The notes under the pieces: generated by a model
The model's database searches: none
The model's input: only the letters and a program-made list of their open reading frames with translations
Told to the model about the DNA's origin: nothing
Source: Bdellovibrio sp. BCCA
Lineage (GTDB): Bacteria; Bdellovibrionota; Bdellovibrionia; Bdellovibrionales; Bdellovibrionaceae
DNA: 64,000 bases
Assembly: GCF_037996825.1 (NCBI RefSeq)
Contig: NZ_JBBNAC010000001.1
Coordinates: 3,472,001 to 3,536,000 of the forward strand
Direction: 5' to 3'
Made by a program: the position numbers and the translations under genes
In this document: positions 1-8,508 of the stretch, one piece after another
Position numbering within the stretch: position 1 is the stretch's first letter
Layout of the letters: every line of letters begins with the position of its first letter

Positions 1-1
1 G

Positions 2-310
2 TTTATTGAATGGGAAATTCCCTACAATAAAAACTCCAAAGACGACACTTTCATCACATTAACCGACAAAAGAAACGGCAAAACATTTAGTCGCACGCGC
101 ACTGGCAGCAGCAAATCAATGCTTTCCGGAAATTTCTCAAGTCCTGCAGGCAGCAAGGCTGTGATCGTCAATGTGTACGGTGATGATGGATACATCCAGA
201 TTTATCCTCGTGACAATCGAGGTGCGGCTTGGGTTGGTAACTACTACGAAAAAGAAAAACTAGGCCAATACAAAATGGTGGGCCAAGTCACCTTAAATAG
301 AACTGAGTAA
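2..310 (+). CDS. C-terminal end of an unidentified protein (5' end outside window)
   Basis: The reading frame is open from the first full codon in the window at position 2 to a TAA at 308-310, giving 102 visible residues. An internal ATG at 119 would leave only 63 residues and has no clear ribosome binding site, so I treat this as the 3' end of a larger gene. The visible part is polar, rich in Gly, Ser, Asn, Lys and Tyr, with short alternating hydrophobic stretches (for example AVIVNVYG) that suggest a beta-rich, possibly exported domain. No family is recognised. It ends seven bases before a GGTACC palindrome that separates it from the convergent gene at 337-1095. Confidence 0.6.
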   Translation, partial: FIEWEIPYNKNSKDDTFITLTDKRNGKTFSRTRTGSSKSMLSGNFSSPAGSKAVIVNVYGDDGYIQIYPRDNRGAAWVGNYYEKEKLGQYKMVGQVTLNRTE

Positions 311-316
311 GCAGGG

Positions 317-338
317 AAAAAGGTAACTGGTACCTTTT
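317..338. repeat. GGTACC-type palindrome between convergent genes
   Basis: AAAAAGGTAACTGGTACCTTTT is an imperfect copy of the palindrome seen at 2495-2517 and 46075-46099 (one arm reads GGTAAC instead of GGTACC). It lies between two convergent genes and overlaps the last bases of the gene at 337-1095. With flanking A and T runs it could act as a bidirectional terminator, but the repeated exact core suggests a dispersed REP-like element. Confidence 0.6.
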
Positions 339-1095
339 ATTCTACTTTGACGGTCTTTTCTTCGTTGGAGTTTTTCAAACGCTGTGAAAGTGTTTTTACC
401 AAAGCTTTCGACCATGCGGGTTTTGAAAATAGTACGACATCAAAATAGCTGCTGGGAATTTCGATCAGTTCGCAATCGGTGACACTCATAACGAAAGCCG
501 ACCTGGCTTCGCCGTTGATATAGGACATTTCTCCGACAAATTCACCGGCCTGAATATGGCCCAAAAGAACTTCTTGTCCCTGTTCTTCACGATAAGCTTT
601 GAGTTTTCCTGACTTCACTAAATAAATGAAATCACCTTTGTCACCCTGACGAATCAAAACCTCATTCGCTGCTAAGAAACGTAAATGATAGTGAGAGTTT
701 TCAACGTACGAAATCCAATTCAATGCTCTGGTGAAGGCCTTAACGAGCGCCCCTTCTTTTAAAGGCCTCTCTAAAAACTGCACTTGGCCTGTCACGACTT
801 GATCCACGAAGCGTTCAGGCTCGAAAGGTTCTGTCGAAAGAATAACAGCAATACGTTCCTTGCGATGAAGAATCTTTTCTGTCAGATCAAATGCGCTTAA
901 CTTTTGCAAATTCGTATCCAGAAAAACCACGTGAGGAGTCACGTTTTCACTCTTAAAAAGCGCTTCTATACCATCTGTCGCCGTAAAAATGGTGGCGTTT
1001 TGAAAATGGTTTTTGATGAGATTTTCCAAAGCTTCAATCTCTTTGGGAGTGCTTGAGGCAATAAGAAAAACTTTTTTGTTTTCAAGGTCAGACAT
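337..1095 (-). CDS. Degenerate receiver domain fused to a cyclic-nucleotide-binding domain
   Basis: The 252-residue protein has two parts. Residues about 5-125 have the layout of a response-regulator receiver, with Asp60 in VVFLDTN as the candidate phosphoacceptor. The usual acidic pair after the first strand is absent (FLIASSTP instead of a DD motif), and the usual K-P near the end is R-P (FLERPL), so phosphorylation may not be used normally. Residues about 138-235 form a cNMP-binding (Crp-type) domain with a phosphate-binding cassette GEMSYINGEARSAF. There is no DNA-binding helix-turn-helix, so it is probably a signal-input or scaffold protein rather than a transcription factor. It is transcribed alone; the start ATG is preceded by AAGGATTCCTCT. 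Confidence 0.85.
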   Translation of the reverse strand: MSDLENKKVFLIASSTPKEIEALENLIKNHFQNATIFTATDGIEALFKSENVTPHVVFLDTNLQKLSAFDLTEKILHRKERIAVILSTEPFEPERFVDQVVTGQVQFLERPLKEGALVKAFTRALNWISYVENSHYHLRFLAANEVLIRQGDKGDFIYLVKSGKLKAYREEQGQEVLLGHIQAGEFVGEMSYINGEARSAFVMSVTDCELIEIPSSYFDVVLFSKPAWSKALVKTLSQRLKNSNEEKTVKVE

Positions 1096-1187
1096 AGAGG
1101 AATCCTTCTACTACGCAGACCTTAATAATAAGTTTTAATCAAAATTTATCAAAGATTAGATTTGCTCTTGGACTTTTGAAGAGAACA

Positions 1188-1898
1188 TTACCAAGTTAGA
1201 GGTTCACCGTCGCGGAAGAACCCACCATTGGGGCCACCTTTTGGTAAAGTCGCTGCCCACAATATCCCTTTGATCCCTTGCTCTACGGAACGATCCGCAT
1301 TGGGACCACCCATATCAGTGCGCACCCAACCCGGAGAAACGGAATTCACGCAGATGTCAGCATCACCGACTTCAGAGGCAAAAAGATTTGTGACCATATT
1401 CAATGCTGTTTTGGAGAGACGGTAAGAAGCCGACGCCACTTGGGCTTGAGACAACTGCGCCATGCCACTAGAGACATTCACGATACGACCGTAACCTTCT
1501 TGTTTCATCAAAGGAAAAATCTTTTGCGTTAATAAGAAAGGCCCCAGCGTGTTTGTCGTAAAAGTTTTTAAAACCGTCGAAGCTTTCGTTTTAAAGACGG
1601 AAGAGTTTCCACCGTCCTCGCTGTCGATCAAAATTCCGGCGTTATTCACCAACACATCGACAAAACCATACTCTTGACGAATTTGATTTACGAAATCCGT
1701 GATGCTTTTTTCTGAAGACTGATCCAGCTTCATCGCAACCACATCCAGATCTTTCATCTTTAAAGCATTGACCTGCTTTTGCGCTTTATCCGGGTTGCGC
1801 ATCGCCATGATAACTTTGTAGCCTCTTTGTGCTAAAGCCTCGCTTGTCGCAAGACCCAATCCACGATTTGCTCCGGTTACAATGGCGATTTTTTTCAT
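1188..1898 (-). CDS. Short-chain dehydrogenase/reductase (carbonyl-reductase-like)
   Basis: This is a 236-residue classical SDR that should use NAD(P)H to reduce or oxidise a carbonyl/hydroxyl group. The glycine-rich cofactor motif TGANRGLG (residues 8-15), the NNAG motif and the catalytic Ser followed by YRLSK are all present. Arg immediately after TGAN and the overall length resemble the carbonyl reductase subgroup, which favours NADPH, but the substrate cannot be inferred. AAGGAG lies 6-8 bases before the ATG. The next gene upstream on the same strand ends 12 bases away, so the two are probably cotranscribed. Confidence 0.9.
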   Translation of the reverse strand: MKKIAIVTGANRGLGLATSEALAQRGYKVIMAMRNPDKAQKQVNALKMKDLDVVAMKLDQSSEKSITDFVNQIRQEYGFVDVLVNNAGILIDSEDGGNSSVFKTKASTVLKTFTTNTLGPFLLTQKIFPLMKQEGYGRIVNVSSGMAQLSQAQVASASYRLSKTALNMVTNLFASEVGDADICVNSVSPGWVRTDMGGPNADRSVEQGIKGILWAATLPKGGPNGGFFRDGEPLTW

Positions 1899-1910
1899 AA
1901 AGGAAACTCC

Positions 1911-2480
1911 TTAGTTTGGACGAGGCGGAACTGGGATCTCTAAACCACCGCGAACTAAAACTCCCGTGGACCAATTTTTTGCATCGACCACACACTCAGA
2001 AGAAATTGTACGCCAGCGTTCGATAGGGAAAGAATAAATCGTCTCAACCCATCCCCAACCATTCCAATCAATCACGCGACGATAGCCCACACCAATACCT
2101 TGGCGCACGGAACGAGTTTCGCGGTGGAACGTCAAAAGAGGATAATGCAATTTCAATTTTCCATCTTCAGCAAGTTGCGCTTGAGCTTCTTCGTCAAAAA
2201 CGCAGCCATAATAACCATCAATGCTGCGCAAACGACCCTGCAAGATTTCTCCTGCACGCACATCGCGATCTGTGGGAACGCGGAACTCAAAGAAGTAATC
2301 AGACGGAGCACCGTTCGAATAATAACTGCGCGTATTCAATGTTAGTTTACCATTGAACTCAACCAAACGAACAACGGCTTTACCGTCTTCGCTTCTCCAC
2401 TCACCTTCAAGATTACTTCCCGCTTGTGCAGAAAGACCCAAAAAAGAAACCGCAGCCAAAGCGATCCATTTCATTTTCAT
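1911..2480 (-). CDS. Exported protein of unknown function
   Basis: The 189-residue product begins with a clear signal peptide (MKMKWIALAAVSFLGLSAQA, likely cut after AQA), so it should be periplasmic or secreted. The mature part opens with LEGEWRSEDGKAVVRL, a pattern typical of small beta-barrel proteins in which a GxW near the N-terminus starts the barrel. Two cysteines (in YYGCVF and SSECVV) could form a disulphide. I cannot name a family. AAGGGGGA precedes the ATG. It is followed 12 bases later by the SDR gene on the same strand, and upstream it is separated from the next gene by a GGTACC palindrome. Confidence 0.7.
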   Translation of the reverse strand: MKMKWIALAAVSFLGLSAQAGSNLEGEWRSEDGKAVVRLVEFNGKLTLNTRSYYSNGAPSDYFFEFRVPTDRDVRAGEILQGRLRSIDGYYGCVFDEEAQAQLAEDGKLKLHYPLLTFHRETRSVRQGIGVGYRRVIDWNGWGWVETIYSFPIERWRTISSECVVDAKNWSTGVLVRGGLEIPVPPRPN

Positions 2481-2494
2481 ATTCCCCCTTGAGG

Positions 2495-2517
2495 AAAAAG
2501 GTACCTGGTACCTTTTT
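2495..2517. repeat. GGTACC-type palindrome
   Basis: AAAAAGGTACC, then TG, then GTACCTTTTT is a near-perfect palindrome directly after the stop codon (2519-2521, read on the minus strand) of the gene at 2519-3253. It matches the elements at 317-338 and 46075-46099. The T-run after the stem could terminate transcription of the upstream gene on the minus strand. Confidence 0.75.
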
Positions 2518-2518
2518 C

Positions 2519-3253
2519 TTATTTAGAGCCGGCGTTTCGATTCAAAAGAATTAAATAATCTTTTGCGCCTGTTTGCTCCATCATTCCTGAATACTTATTG
2601 TCTTCAAATTTTTTGCGATACGTTTTGCGGGCGATGTTTTGAATCATGCAACCCAACGCTCCCGTTCCCGCTAAGTCTTTTCCTTGTTCCATTTCACACT
2701 TTGGCTCAAAGAATTGTTCTTGTTCACGAGTCACAGGAAACTTCGTCACGGAAAAACTTGTGACGTCGAGCTTGTACTCTTCTTTCAAACGATTGGCAGG
2801 ATTATTCTTCAATAATTGCGAAGAATAAACGTTCGGGACAATCACGGCCACACGCAAGCCCTCGGCGCGAGCTTTTTTAACTCCCTCAACAAAACGAGCC
2901 ATGTCGTCTTTGATATCAATGCGCATGTTAGAGCTAAAAAGTTCCACATAAGGAAGCATGGGTTCAACAACGATCACATCGTACTTGGAACCCGGCTCTT
3001 GATTGGCTTCAAAGAAACCGCGCCACAATTCCATGTCTTCGATGTAGTTAGGAGTGACTCCTAATAAAACAATCGGAGCTTCTTTGATCTCCAAACGAAG
3101 TCGTTCGAAAACACCTTTACCTAATTCTTCGGGAACATGAACCTGAGAAAATTTGATCTTAGGAATTGACTGCGGCTGAATTGAAAAATTCATGGCAAAA
3201 TAGATGCCTAGAGCGATAACAGCGGTCGCGGAAATCCAATATAAGTACTTCAT
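2519..3253 (-). CDS. Membrane-anchored or exported protein of unknown function
   Basis: The 244-residue product has one hydrophobic N-terminal segment (residues about 4-24) without a convincing cleavage site, so it is probably an inner-membrane-anchored periplasmic protein. The body alternates hydrophobic strands (APIVLLGV, YDVIVVEPML, LRVAVIVP) with charged helices, which suggests an alpha/beta fold of the SGNH-hydrolase or Rossmann-like kind, but no catalytic motif is obvious. Two Cys (PKCEMEQ and ALGCMIQ) lie in the last third. It ends against a GGTACC palindrome. No clear Shine-Dalgarno precedes the ATG. Function unknown. Confidence 0.65.
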   Translation of the reverse strand: MKYLYWISATAVIALGIYFAMNFSIQPQSIPKIKFSQVHVPEELGKGVFERLRLEIKEAPIVLLGVTPNYIEDMELWRGFFEANQEPGSKYDVIVVEPMLPYVELFSSNMRIDIKDDMARFVEGVKKARAEGLRVAVIVPNVYSSQLLKNNPANRLKEEYKLDVTSFSVTKFPVTREQEQFFEPKCEMEQGKDLAGTGALGCMIQNIARKTYRKKFEDNKYSGMMEQTGAKDYLILLNRNAGSK

Positions 3254-3401
3254 GGGCGAGAACTTCGCTCAGTTTAGCGTTTAAGTCTAGTTTCCAGAGC
3301 CTGGCGCAGCGTGGTATTCGGCGTTGAAATCTGTTAGAATTGTGCTAGTTTGCGACCATTACATAAGGACTTGATCTCTTAAAGGACAGGTACCCAATTA
3401 T

Positions 3402-4124
3402 ATGAAGGCGACAAAAACGAATTCTTCTATTTCCTATCTCTTGATTGGCTCTGGCCGCGTCGCCCGCCATATGGGCCATTACTTCAATTTGTTAAATATC
3501 AGTTTTGAATCCTGGGACCGCTCTCAAGATCCGCATGCTTTGGCGCGCAAAGTTTCTTCGGCGACTCACGTTCTTTTGGCTATCAGTGACGGCGCTTTGG
3601 CAGGATTTTATCGCCAGCATTTAGCAGGTCATGAAAAAGTGGTCGTGCAATTTTCAGGAGCCCATCATTTCGAGGGCATGATTTCAGCCCACCCCTTGAT
3701 GACATTTGGACCTGAGTTTTACGATTTAGATTTTTATAAAAAAATTCATTTCACTCTGACGGGAGTTTCTTCTTTGGAAGAAGCTCTGCCTGGAATTCCT
3801 AATTCTTCTTCTGTGATCGAGGCTTCCGAGAAAGCTCTTTATCATTCTTATTGTGTGCTCGGAGGAAACTTCGTCACTTTGCTTGTTGGCAAAATGCTTT
3901 CGGGTTTTTCAGAAATGAAAATTCCGGCGGAGGCGGCACAAGTCTATGTAGAAAAAGTTCTCGCCAATACTTTTGCTGATCCGGCAAAAGCTTTGACGGG
4001 TCCTTTGGTTCGTAAAGACGTTGAAACAGTGAATGCAAATTTACAAGCTTTGAAAAACGATCCCTACCAAGAGATCTATCAGGCTTTTCTAAAAACTTAT
4101 TGGCCCGAGTATCCGCGAAAGTGA
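3402..4124 (+). CDS. Rossmann/DUF2520 protein, candidate PanG-type ketopantoate reductase
   Basis: The 240-residue protein starts with a Rossmann dinucleotide-binding motif (LLIGSGRVA, residues about 13-21), followed by a segment with the pattern of DUF2520 (SGAHHFEG, then SAHPLMTF, and a C-terminal helical half). It opens a tight operon with panB, panC, coaBC, coaX and panD. The one pantothenate step otherwise missing from the operon is NADPH reduction of ketopantoate to pantoate, normally done by PanE. Francisella PanG is a known non-PanE ketopantoate reductase. The context and the Rossmann fold make the same role likely here; this is inference. A GGACAGG lies about 11 bases upstream of the ATG, farther than usual. 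Confidence 0.8.
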   Translation: MKATKTNSSISYLLIGSGRVARHMGHYFNLLNISFESWDRSQDPHALARKVSSATHVLLAISDGALAGFYRQHLAGHEKVVVQFSGAHHFEGMISAHPLMTFGPEFYDLDFYKKIHFTLTGVSSLEEALPGIPNSSSVIEASEKALYHSYCVLGGNFVTLLVGKMLSGFSEMKIPAEAAQVYVEKVLANTFADPAKALTGPLVRKDVETVNANLQALKNDPYQEIYQAFLKTYWPEYPRK

Positions 4125-4131
4125 GGCCCTT

Positions 4132-4923
4132 ATGAAAACCATCCTTGATTTCCAAGATAAGAAAACTAAAAAGCAAAAAATTTCCATGCTCACCTGCTAC
4201 GACTATTCCTTCGCGCGCATTGCTGCTGCCAGCAACATTGATTGCCTTTTAGTCGGTGATTCTTTGGCGATGACTATGCACGGACACAAAACGACTTTGA
4301 ATGCTTCTGTGAACATGATGGCTCTTCATACGGCGGCGGTTGTTCGCGGAGCTGGAGAGAAATTTGTTATCGGCGATCTTCCTTTTATGAGCTACCGCAA
4401 AGGTTTAACGGCCAATATGACTTACATTGAAAAAATCATGAAGGCTGGGGCTCATGCTGTGAAACTGGAAGGAGCTTCTGGAAATATTGAACTTGTTCGT
4501 CACTTGGTGGATTCCGGTGTTCCTGTAATGGGTCACTTGGGACTTACTCCCCAATCCGTGAATCAACTGGGCGGATTTAAAGTTCAAGGCCGTGATGAAA
4601 AAGCGCAAAAGAAAATCAAAGAGCAAGCTTTGCAGCTTCAAGATGCTGGAGCGTTTTCGGTTGTGCTGGAATGCGTGCCTTCGAAACTTGCGCGTGAAAT
4701 CACCGCCTCTTTAGAAATTCCAACGATCGGTATTGGTGCAGGTCCTGATTGCGACGGACAGGTTTTAGTTCTGCAAGATATGCTTGGAATGAATGAAGGC
4801 TTTAAACCGAAGTACCTCAAAACATACTTTAACGGTTATGAAACTTTGAAAAATGTTTTCAACTCCTACCACAACGAAGTCGTTGAAAGCGCCTTTCCCA
4901 CAGAGAAGGAGAGCTATTCATGA
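4132..4923 (+). CDS. panB: 3-methyl-2-oxobutanoate hydroxymethyltransferase
   Basis: PanB adds the hydroxymethyl group from methylenetetrahydrofolate to alpha-ketoisovalerate to give ketopantoate, the first committed step of pantothenate synthesis in the cytosol. The 263-residue length matches the family. Diagnostic motifs are MLTCYDYSFA near the N-terminus, VGDSLAMTMHG (metal-binding Asp), KLEGA, GHLGLTPQSV and the C-terminal IGIGAGPDCDGQVLV. It follows the DUF2520 gene by 7 bases and overlaps panC by 4 bases (ATGA), so translation is probably coupled. Confidence 0.97.
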   Translation: MKTILDFQDKKTKKQKISMLTCYDYSFARIAAASNIDCLLVGDSLAMTMHGHKTTLNASVNMMALHTAAVVRGAGEKFVIGDLPFMSYRKGLTANMTYIEKIMKAGAHAVKLEGASGNIELVRHLVDSGVPVMGHLGLTPQSVNQLGGFKVQGRDEKAQKKIKEQALQLQDAGAFSVVLECVPSKLAREITASLEIPTIGIGAGPDCDGQVLVLQDMLGMNEGFKPKYLKTYFNGYETLKNVFNSYHNEVVESAFPTEKESYS

Positions 4924-5675
4924 TCCAAGTTTTACGCTCACCTCAAGAATTTAAAACCTGGCGCTGGGGAAAACACGGCTCCATCGGCTTTGTTCCGACG
5001 ATGGGTGCTTTGCACGAAGGCCATGAGTCTTTGCTAAAACGCGCTTATGACGACAATGATTTCGTCGTGCTTTCTATTTTTGTGAACCCCACGCAATTCA
5101 ATGACCCAAACGATTTGGAAAAGTATCCAAAAACTTGGGAAGCTGATCTTGCGATGGCCGAACGCAATGGTGTGGATGCAATTTTTTATCCAAAGTACAG
5201 CGACATGTATCCGGATAACTACCGCTACAAAGTCACAGAGAATGAATATTCGAAGTTATTGGATGGCGCTCACCGCCCTGGACACTTTGATGGCGTTTTG
5301 TCTGTGGTGATGAAGTTATTTAACATTGTTTCTCCAACCAAAGCTTATTTCGGTGAGAAAGATTTCCAACAAATGACTTTGATTAAAGGCATGGTGGATA
5401 GCTTCTTTATGAATCTAGAAATCGTTCCTGTTCCGACAATGCGTGAAAAAGACGGTCTTGCGATGAGTTCTCGCAACACAAGATTGTCTCCGGAAGAACG
5501 CGCCAAAGCTCCGGCAATTTATAAAGCCATCACGGAAAGTAAATCTGCGGAGGAAGCCGCTGCAAAGCTCAACTCTCAGGGTTTTGTCGTCGACTATGTC
5601 ACTGATATCGGGAACCGCCGATTTGTTGCGGCGAAATTGGGAGAAGTGAGGTTGATAGACAATGTCGAAATCTAA
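4920..5675 (+). CDS. panC: Pantothenate synthetase (pantoate-beta-alanine ligase)
   Basis: PanC joins pantoate and beta-alanine using ATP, via a pantoyl-adenylate. The 251-residue protein carries the nucleotidyltransferase HIGH-like motif as HEGH in PTMGALHEGHESLL, the pantoate site FVNPTQF, GEKDFQQ, and the KMSKS-like region DGLAMSSRN. It is about 30 residues shorter than E. coli PanC, with a trimmed C-terminal domain that still ends in VRLIDNVEI. It overlaps panB by 4 bases and coaBC by 14 bases within the CoA operon. Confidence 0.97.
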   Translation: MIQVLRSPQEFKTWRWGKHGSIGFVPTMGALHEGHESLLKRAYDDNDFVVLSIFVNPTQFNDPNDLEKYPKTWEADLAMAERNGVDAIFYPKYSDMYPDNYRYKVTENEYSKLLDGAHRPGHFDGVLSVVMKLFNIVSPTKAYFGEKDFQQMTLIKGMVDSFFMNLEIVPVPTMREKDGLAMSSRNTRLSPEERAKAPAIYKAITESKSAEEAAAKLNSQGFVVDYVTDIGNRRFVAAKLGEVRLIDNVEI

Positions 5676-6936
5676 AGTTCTCTTTATGATGACAGGCTCT
5701 ATTGCCTGTTACAAAGCGTGCCATGTGGTTTCCCGTCTTGTGCAAGCCGGTTGCGAAGTGCAAGTCGTCGCAACACCTTCTGCTTTGAAATTTGTCGGCA
5801 ATGCGACCTTGGAAGGACTGACTGGGAAACCCGTCGTGAGTGATATGTATGCCACGGGTAACGTCATGGACCATATTCACTTGATGAGATGGGCTGATGC
5901 GATTTTGGTGGCTCCTGCAACGGCGAATTTTATTAATAAAGCCGCGCAGGGTGTGGGCGATGATCTGGTTCAGACTTTGTTCCTGGCTCACGATTTTAAA
6001 AAGCCTTTTCTTGTGGCTCCAGCGATGAACACGAGCATGTACAAACATCCTGTGACGCAAAAGTCTTTAGAGGCTTTGCGTGGAATGGGTATTGAGATTC
6101 TTGATACGGCGTCAGGAATTCTTGCTTGCGGTGAAGAAGGCTGGGGAAAACTTTTAGAGCCTGATTTAATTTTAAAATTCACTTTGGAAGCGTTGAAAAA
6201 ACAACCTGCTACGAATGCTGATCCTGCTCGTGCAGCTCGCGCTTCAGCGTTTTCGAAAGTGAAAGTATTAGTCACAGCAGGCGGAACACAAGAGCCGATT
6301 GACACGGTTCGCGTGATCAGCAACTTAAGTTCCGGTCGCACTGGGATTGCCATTGCAGAAGCCATGGGACAGATGGGTTTTGATGTGACTTTGCTTCAAG
6401 CTCACGGAACGTCGCTTAAAGCAGAACATGTCGCTAAGAAAGATTTCTTCACAAGCTTTGCAAGTCTTGATGAAAAAATGAAAGATTATCTTTCCAAGAA
6501 TGAATTCACTCACGTGATTCATGCGGCAGCTGTCAGCGATTACTCAGTTGATACCATCGAAGTGAATGGCGAAAACTATCATCCGTTTGAAGTAAAAAAA
6601 GTCAGTTCAGACGCAGATAGCATGAGCATTCATCTTAAGCGCAATCACAAGATCGTGGATCGCTTAAGAGTTTATTCAAAAAATAAAAACGTCCAAGTGA
6701 TTGCCTTTAAACTCACAAGCCATGCTTCGGAAGAAGAACGCAAAGCAGCTGTGGATAAACTTTTTAAAGGTTCTAATGCGGATTACGTCGTTCATAACGA
6801 CATGACAGATATTGATATTGTTAATAGAACTCACAAGTTCACCTTGATTAATTCGAAAGAAGCCGTCCCTTGCGAAAACTTGGAACAACTCACTTACGAA
6901 TTGATTCAAGTGCTTATACCTAAGGACGCTTTATGA
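5662..6936 (+). CDS. coaBC: Bifunctional phosphopantothenoylcysteine decarboxylase / phosphopantothenate-cysteine ligase
   Basis: This is Dfp/CoaBC, an FMN- and CTP-dependent enzyme that ligates cysteine to 4'-phosphopantothenate and decarboxylates the product to 4'-phosphopantetheine. Residues 1-190 form the CoaC flavoprotein half ([19 protein letters not shown] with the active-site His, PAMNTSMY, and the [11 protein letters not shown] cysteine loop). Residues about 205-424 form CoaB ([27 protein letters not shown], with a Lys pair in FEVKKVS). An Ala/Arg-rich linker separates them. It overlaps panC by 14 bases and coaX by 4 bases. Confidence 0.96.
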   Translation: MSKSKVLFMMTGSIACYKACHVVSRLVQAGCEVQVVATPSALKFVGNATLEGLTGKPVVSDMYATGNVMDHIHLMRWADAILVAPATANFINKAAQGVGDDLVQTLFLAHDFKKPFLVAPAMNTSMYKHPVTQKSLEALRGMGIEILDTASGILACGEEGWGKLLEPDLILKFTLEALKKQPATNADPARAARASAFSKVKVLVTAGGTQEPIDTVRVISNLSSGRTGIAIAEAMGQMGFDVTLLQAHGTSLKAEHVAKKDFFTSFASLDEKMKDYLSKNEFTHVIHAAAVSDYSVDTIEVNGENYHPFEVKKVSSDADSMSIHLKRNHKIVDRLRVYSKNKNVQVIAFKLTSHASEEERKAAVDKLFKGSNADYVVHNDMTDIDIVNRTHKFTLINSKEAVPCENLEQLTYELIQVLIPKDAL

Positions 6937-7703
6937 TTTTATGCCTTGATGTCGGCAATACACAGATTTATGCCGGTCTTTTTGATAAAGACAAAATGGT
7001 TTTGTCTTTCCGTAAGAATTCCAAAAGCGGAGCTTCTTCGGATGAAACAGGAATTTTCCTGCGCAGTGCAATTCGTGAAAACGGCTATGACCCTTCGAAG
7101 ATCAAACAAATCGCGATCTGCAGTGTGGTGCCTGAAGTGATTTATTCACTTCGTGGTGCGTGCATGAAGTACTTCAATATCAATCCATTCATTCTGCAAG
7201 CAGGAGTAAAAACAGGTCTTAAGGTGAAATACCGCAATCCTTTGGAAGTCGGTGCGGACCGTATCGCCAATTCCATTGCGGCGACTCACTTGTATCCAGG
7301 AAAAAATCTGATTCTTGTGGATTTGGGAACGGCGACAACCTTCTGTGCTGTGACCAAGGATAAAGACTATTTGGGTGGCTCCATCGTGGCCGGACTTCGC
7401 TTGAACATGGAAGCTCTTGAAAGCAAGACTGCAAAGCTTCCATCGGTAGAAATCATCTCTATGCATGAAGCTTTGGGACGCTCGACAGTGGAAAGCATTC
7501 AGTCGGGTCTTTATTACGGCCACTTAGGCACGATTAAAGAACTTCGCGAACGCATCACGAAGGAATGTTTCCAGGATGAAAAACCTCTTGTGATTGGCAC
7601 AGGTGGATTTTCTTCGTTATTTGAAAAAGAAAAAATATTCGATGAGATTGTGCCGGACTTGGTTCTTAAAGGCATGCTGATCGCTTTGCAATACAATACT
7701 TAA
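6933..7703 (+). CDS. coaX: Type III pantothenate kinase
   Basis: CoaX phosphorylates pantothenate and belongs to the ASKHA superfamily. The 256-residue length fits the family. The N-terminal [13 protein letters not shown] is the phosphate-1 motif, [11 protein letters not shown] and [11 protein letters not shown] are the second signature pair, and GGSIVAGL follows. Type III kinases resist feedback by CoA and need a monovalent cation; this is family knowledge, not visible here. Translation is likely coupled to coaBC through an ATGA overlap. panD begins 11 bases downstream. Confidence 0.97.
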   Translation: MILCLDVGNTQIYAGLFDKDKMVLSFRKNSKSGASSDETGIFLRSAIRENGYDPSKIKQIAICSVVPEVIYSLRGACMKYFNINPFILQAGVKTGLKVKYRNPLEVGADRIANSIAATHLYPGKNLILVDLGTATTFCAVTKDKDYLGGSIVAGLRLNMEALESKTAKLPSVEIISMHEALGRSTVESIQSGLYYGHLGTIKELRERITKECFQDEKPLVIGTGGFSSLFEKEKIFDEIVPDLVLKGMLIALQYNT

Positions 7704-7714
7704 GGATTTCGATT

Positions 7715-8101
7715 ATGAACTTATCAATGTTAAGAGCAAAAATTCACCGCGCGACTGTCACTGGAGCGGACCTTGATTACGAAGGCTCCGTGAGCATCTG
7801 CCCTGATCTTATTAAAGCTTCCGGCCTGCTTATCAACGAGCGCGTAGATATTTACAACTGCAATAACGGCGCCCGTTTTTCTACTTATGTGATCTTAGGA
7901 AATAAAGGCGAGATTTGCCTCAATGGAGCCGCTGCTCGCCACGTACAAAGAGGCGATCTTGTGATCATCTGTTCTTACTGCGGATTAAGCCTTGAAGAAG
8001 CTAAGAAGCACGAGCCTTCCGTGGTTTTTGTCGACAACAAAAATCGTGTGAAGGCCAAACGTAAAGAAGACGCTAAGAATAATAAAAAGAAGAAGGCCTA
8101 A
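7715..8101 (+). CDS. panD: Aspartate 1-decarboxylase (pyruvoyl-dependent) proenzyme
   Basis: PanD makes beta-alanine from L-aspartate for PanC. The 128-residue proenzyme contains the self-cleavage site Gly-Ser in YEGSVSI (residues about 23-29), giving a short beta chain and a pyruvoyl-bearing alpha chain. The conserved [14 protein letters not shown] and [12 protein letters not shown] segments are present. A Lys-rich tail ending in NNKKKKA is longer than necessary for catalysis. It is the last gene of the CoA operon and its stop overlaps the stop of the convergent yjdM-like gene by 4 bases. Confidence 0.97.
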   Translation: MNLSMLRAKIHRATVTGADLDYEGSVSICPDLIKASGLLINERVDIYNCNNGARFSTYVILGNKGEICLNGAAARHVQRGDLVIICSYCGLSLEEAKKHEPSVVFVDNKNRVKAKRKEDAKNNKKKKA

Positions 8102-8457
8102 GCCTTCTTCACGTATTGAGATTTCAAACCCATCGCGCCGAAACCATCGATCTTGCACGCGATATCGTGTCCATCGGCGCTATCATACACCAAGCGGATG
8201 TTTTTCACTTTCGTTCCGACCTTCACCGAAGAAGACGAACCTTTCACTTTCAAGTCTTTGATCACAGTGACCGTGTCACCGTCTTGAAGAATATTTCCAT
8301 TCGCATCTTTAATAACATTCGATGCAGGAGCATCTTCTACAACCTCGATGGAGGCATGCACGCTCCACTCATGACCGCACTCAGGGCACACCCACAAGTT
8401 GCCGTCTTGATAAATATGTTCGGAACCGCATTTAGGACATTTTGATTCATTGCTCAT
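8098..8457 (-). CDS. yjdM: PhnA/YjdM-type zinc-ribbon protein
   Basis: The 119-residue protein has two CPxCG motifs (CPKCGS and CPECGH) that form an N-terminal zinc ribbon, then a small beta domain with [16 protein letters not shown] and the family tail [18 protein letters not shown]. This matches the protein encoded beside phn genes in E. coli (formerly PhnA), which is now usually called YjdM and whose role is unclear. I chose the ATG at 8457 because family members begin a few residues before the first CPxCG; an in-frame ATG at 8484 would add nine residues. Neither has a strong Shine-Dalgarno. It converges on panD. Confidence 0.92.
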   Translation of the reverse strand: MSNESKCPKCGSEHIYQDGNLWVCPECGHEWSVHASIEVVEDAPASNVIKDANGNILQDGDTVTVIKDLKVKGSSSSVKVGTKVKNIRLVYDSADGHDIACKIDGFGAMGLKSQYVKKA

Positions 8458-8508
8458 GCGCTTAATAAAGCACATCAAAGACAATTTGGCTATGGCTCGA
8501 CGGAAATA

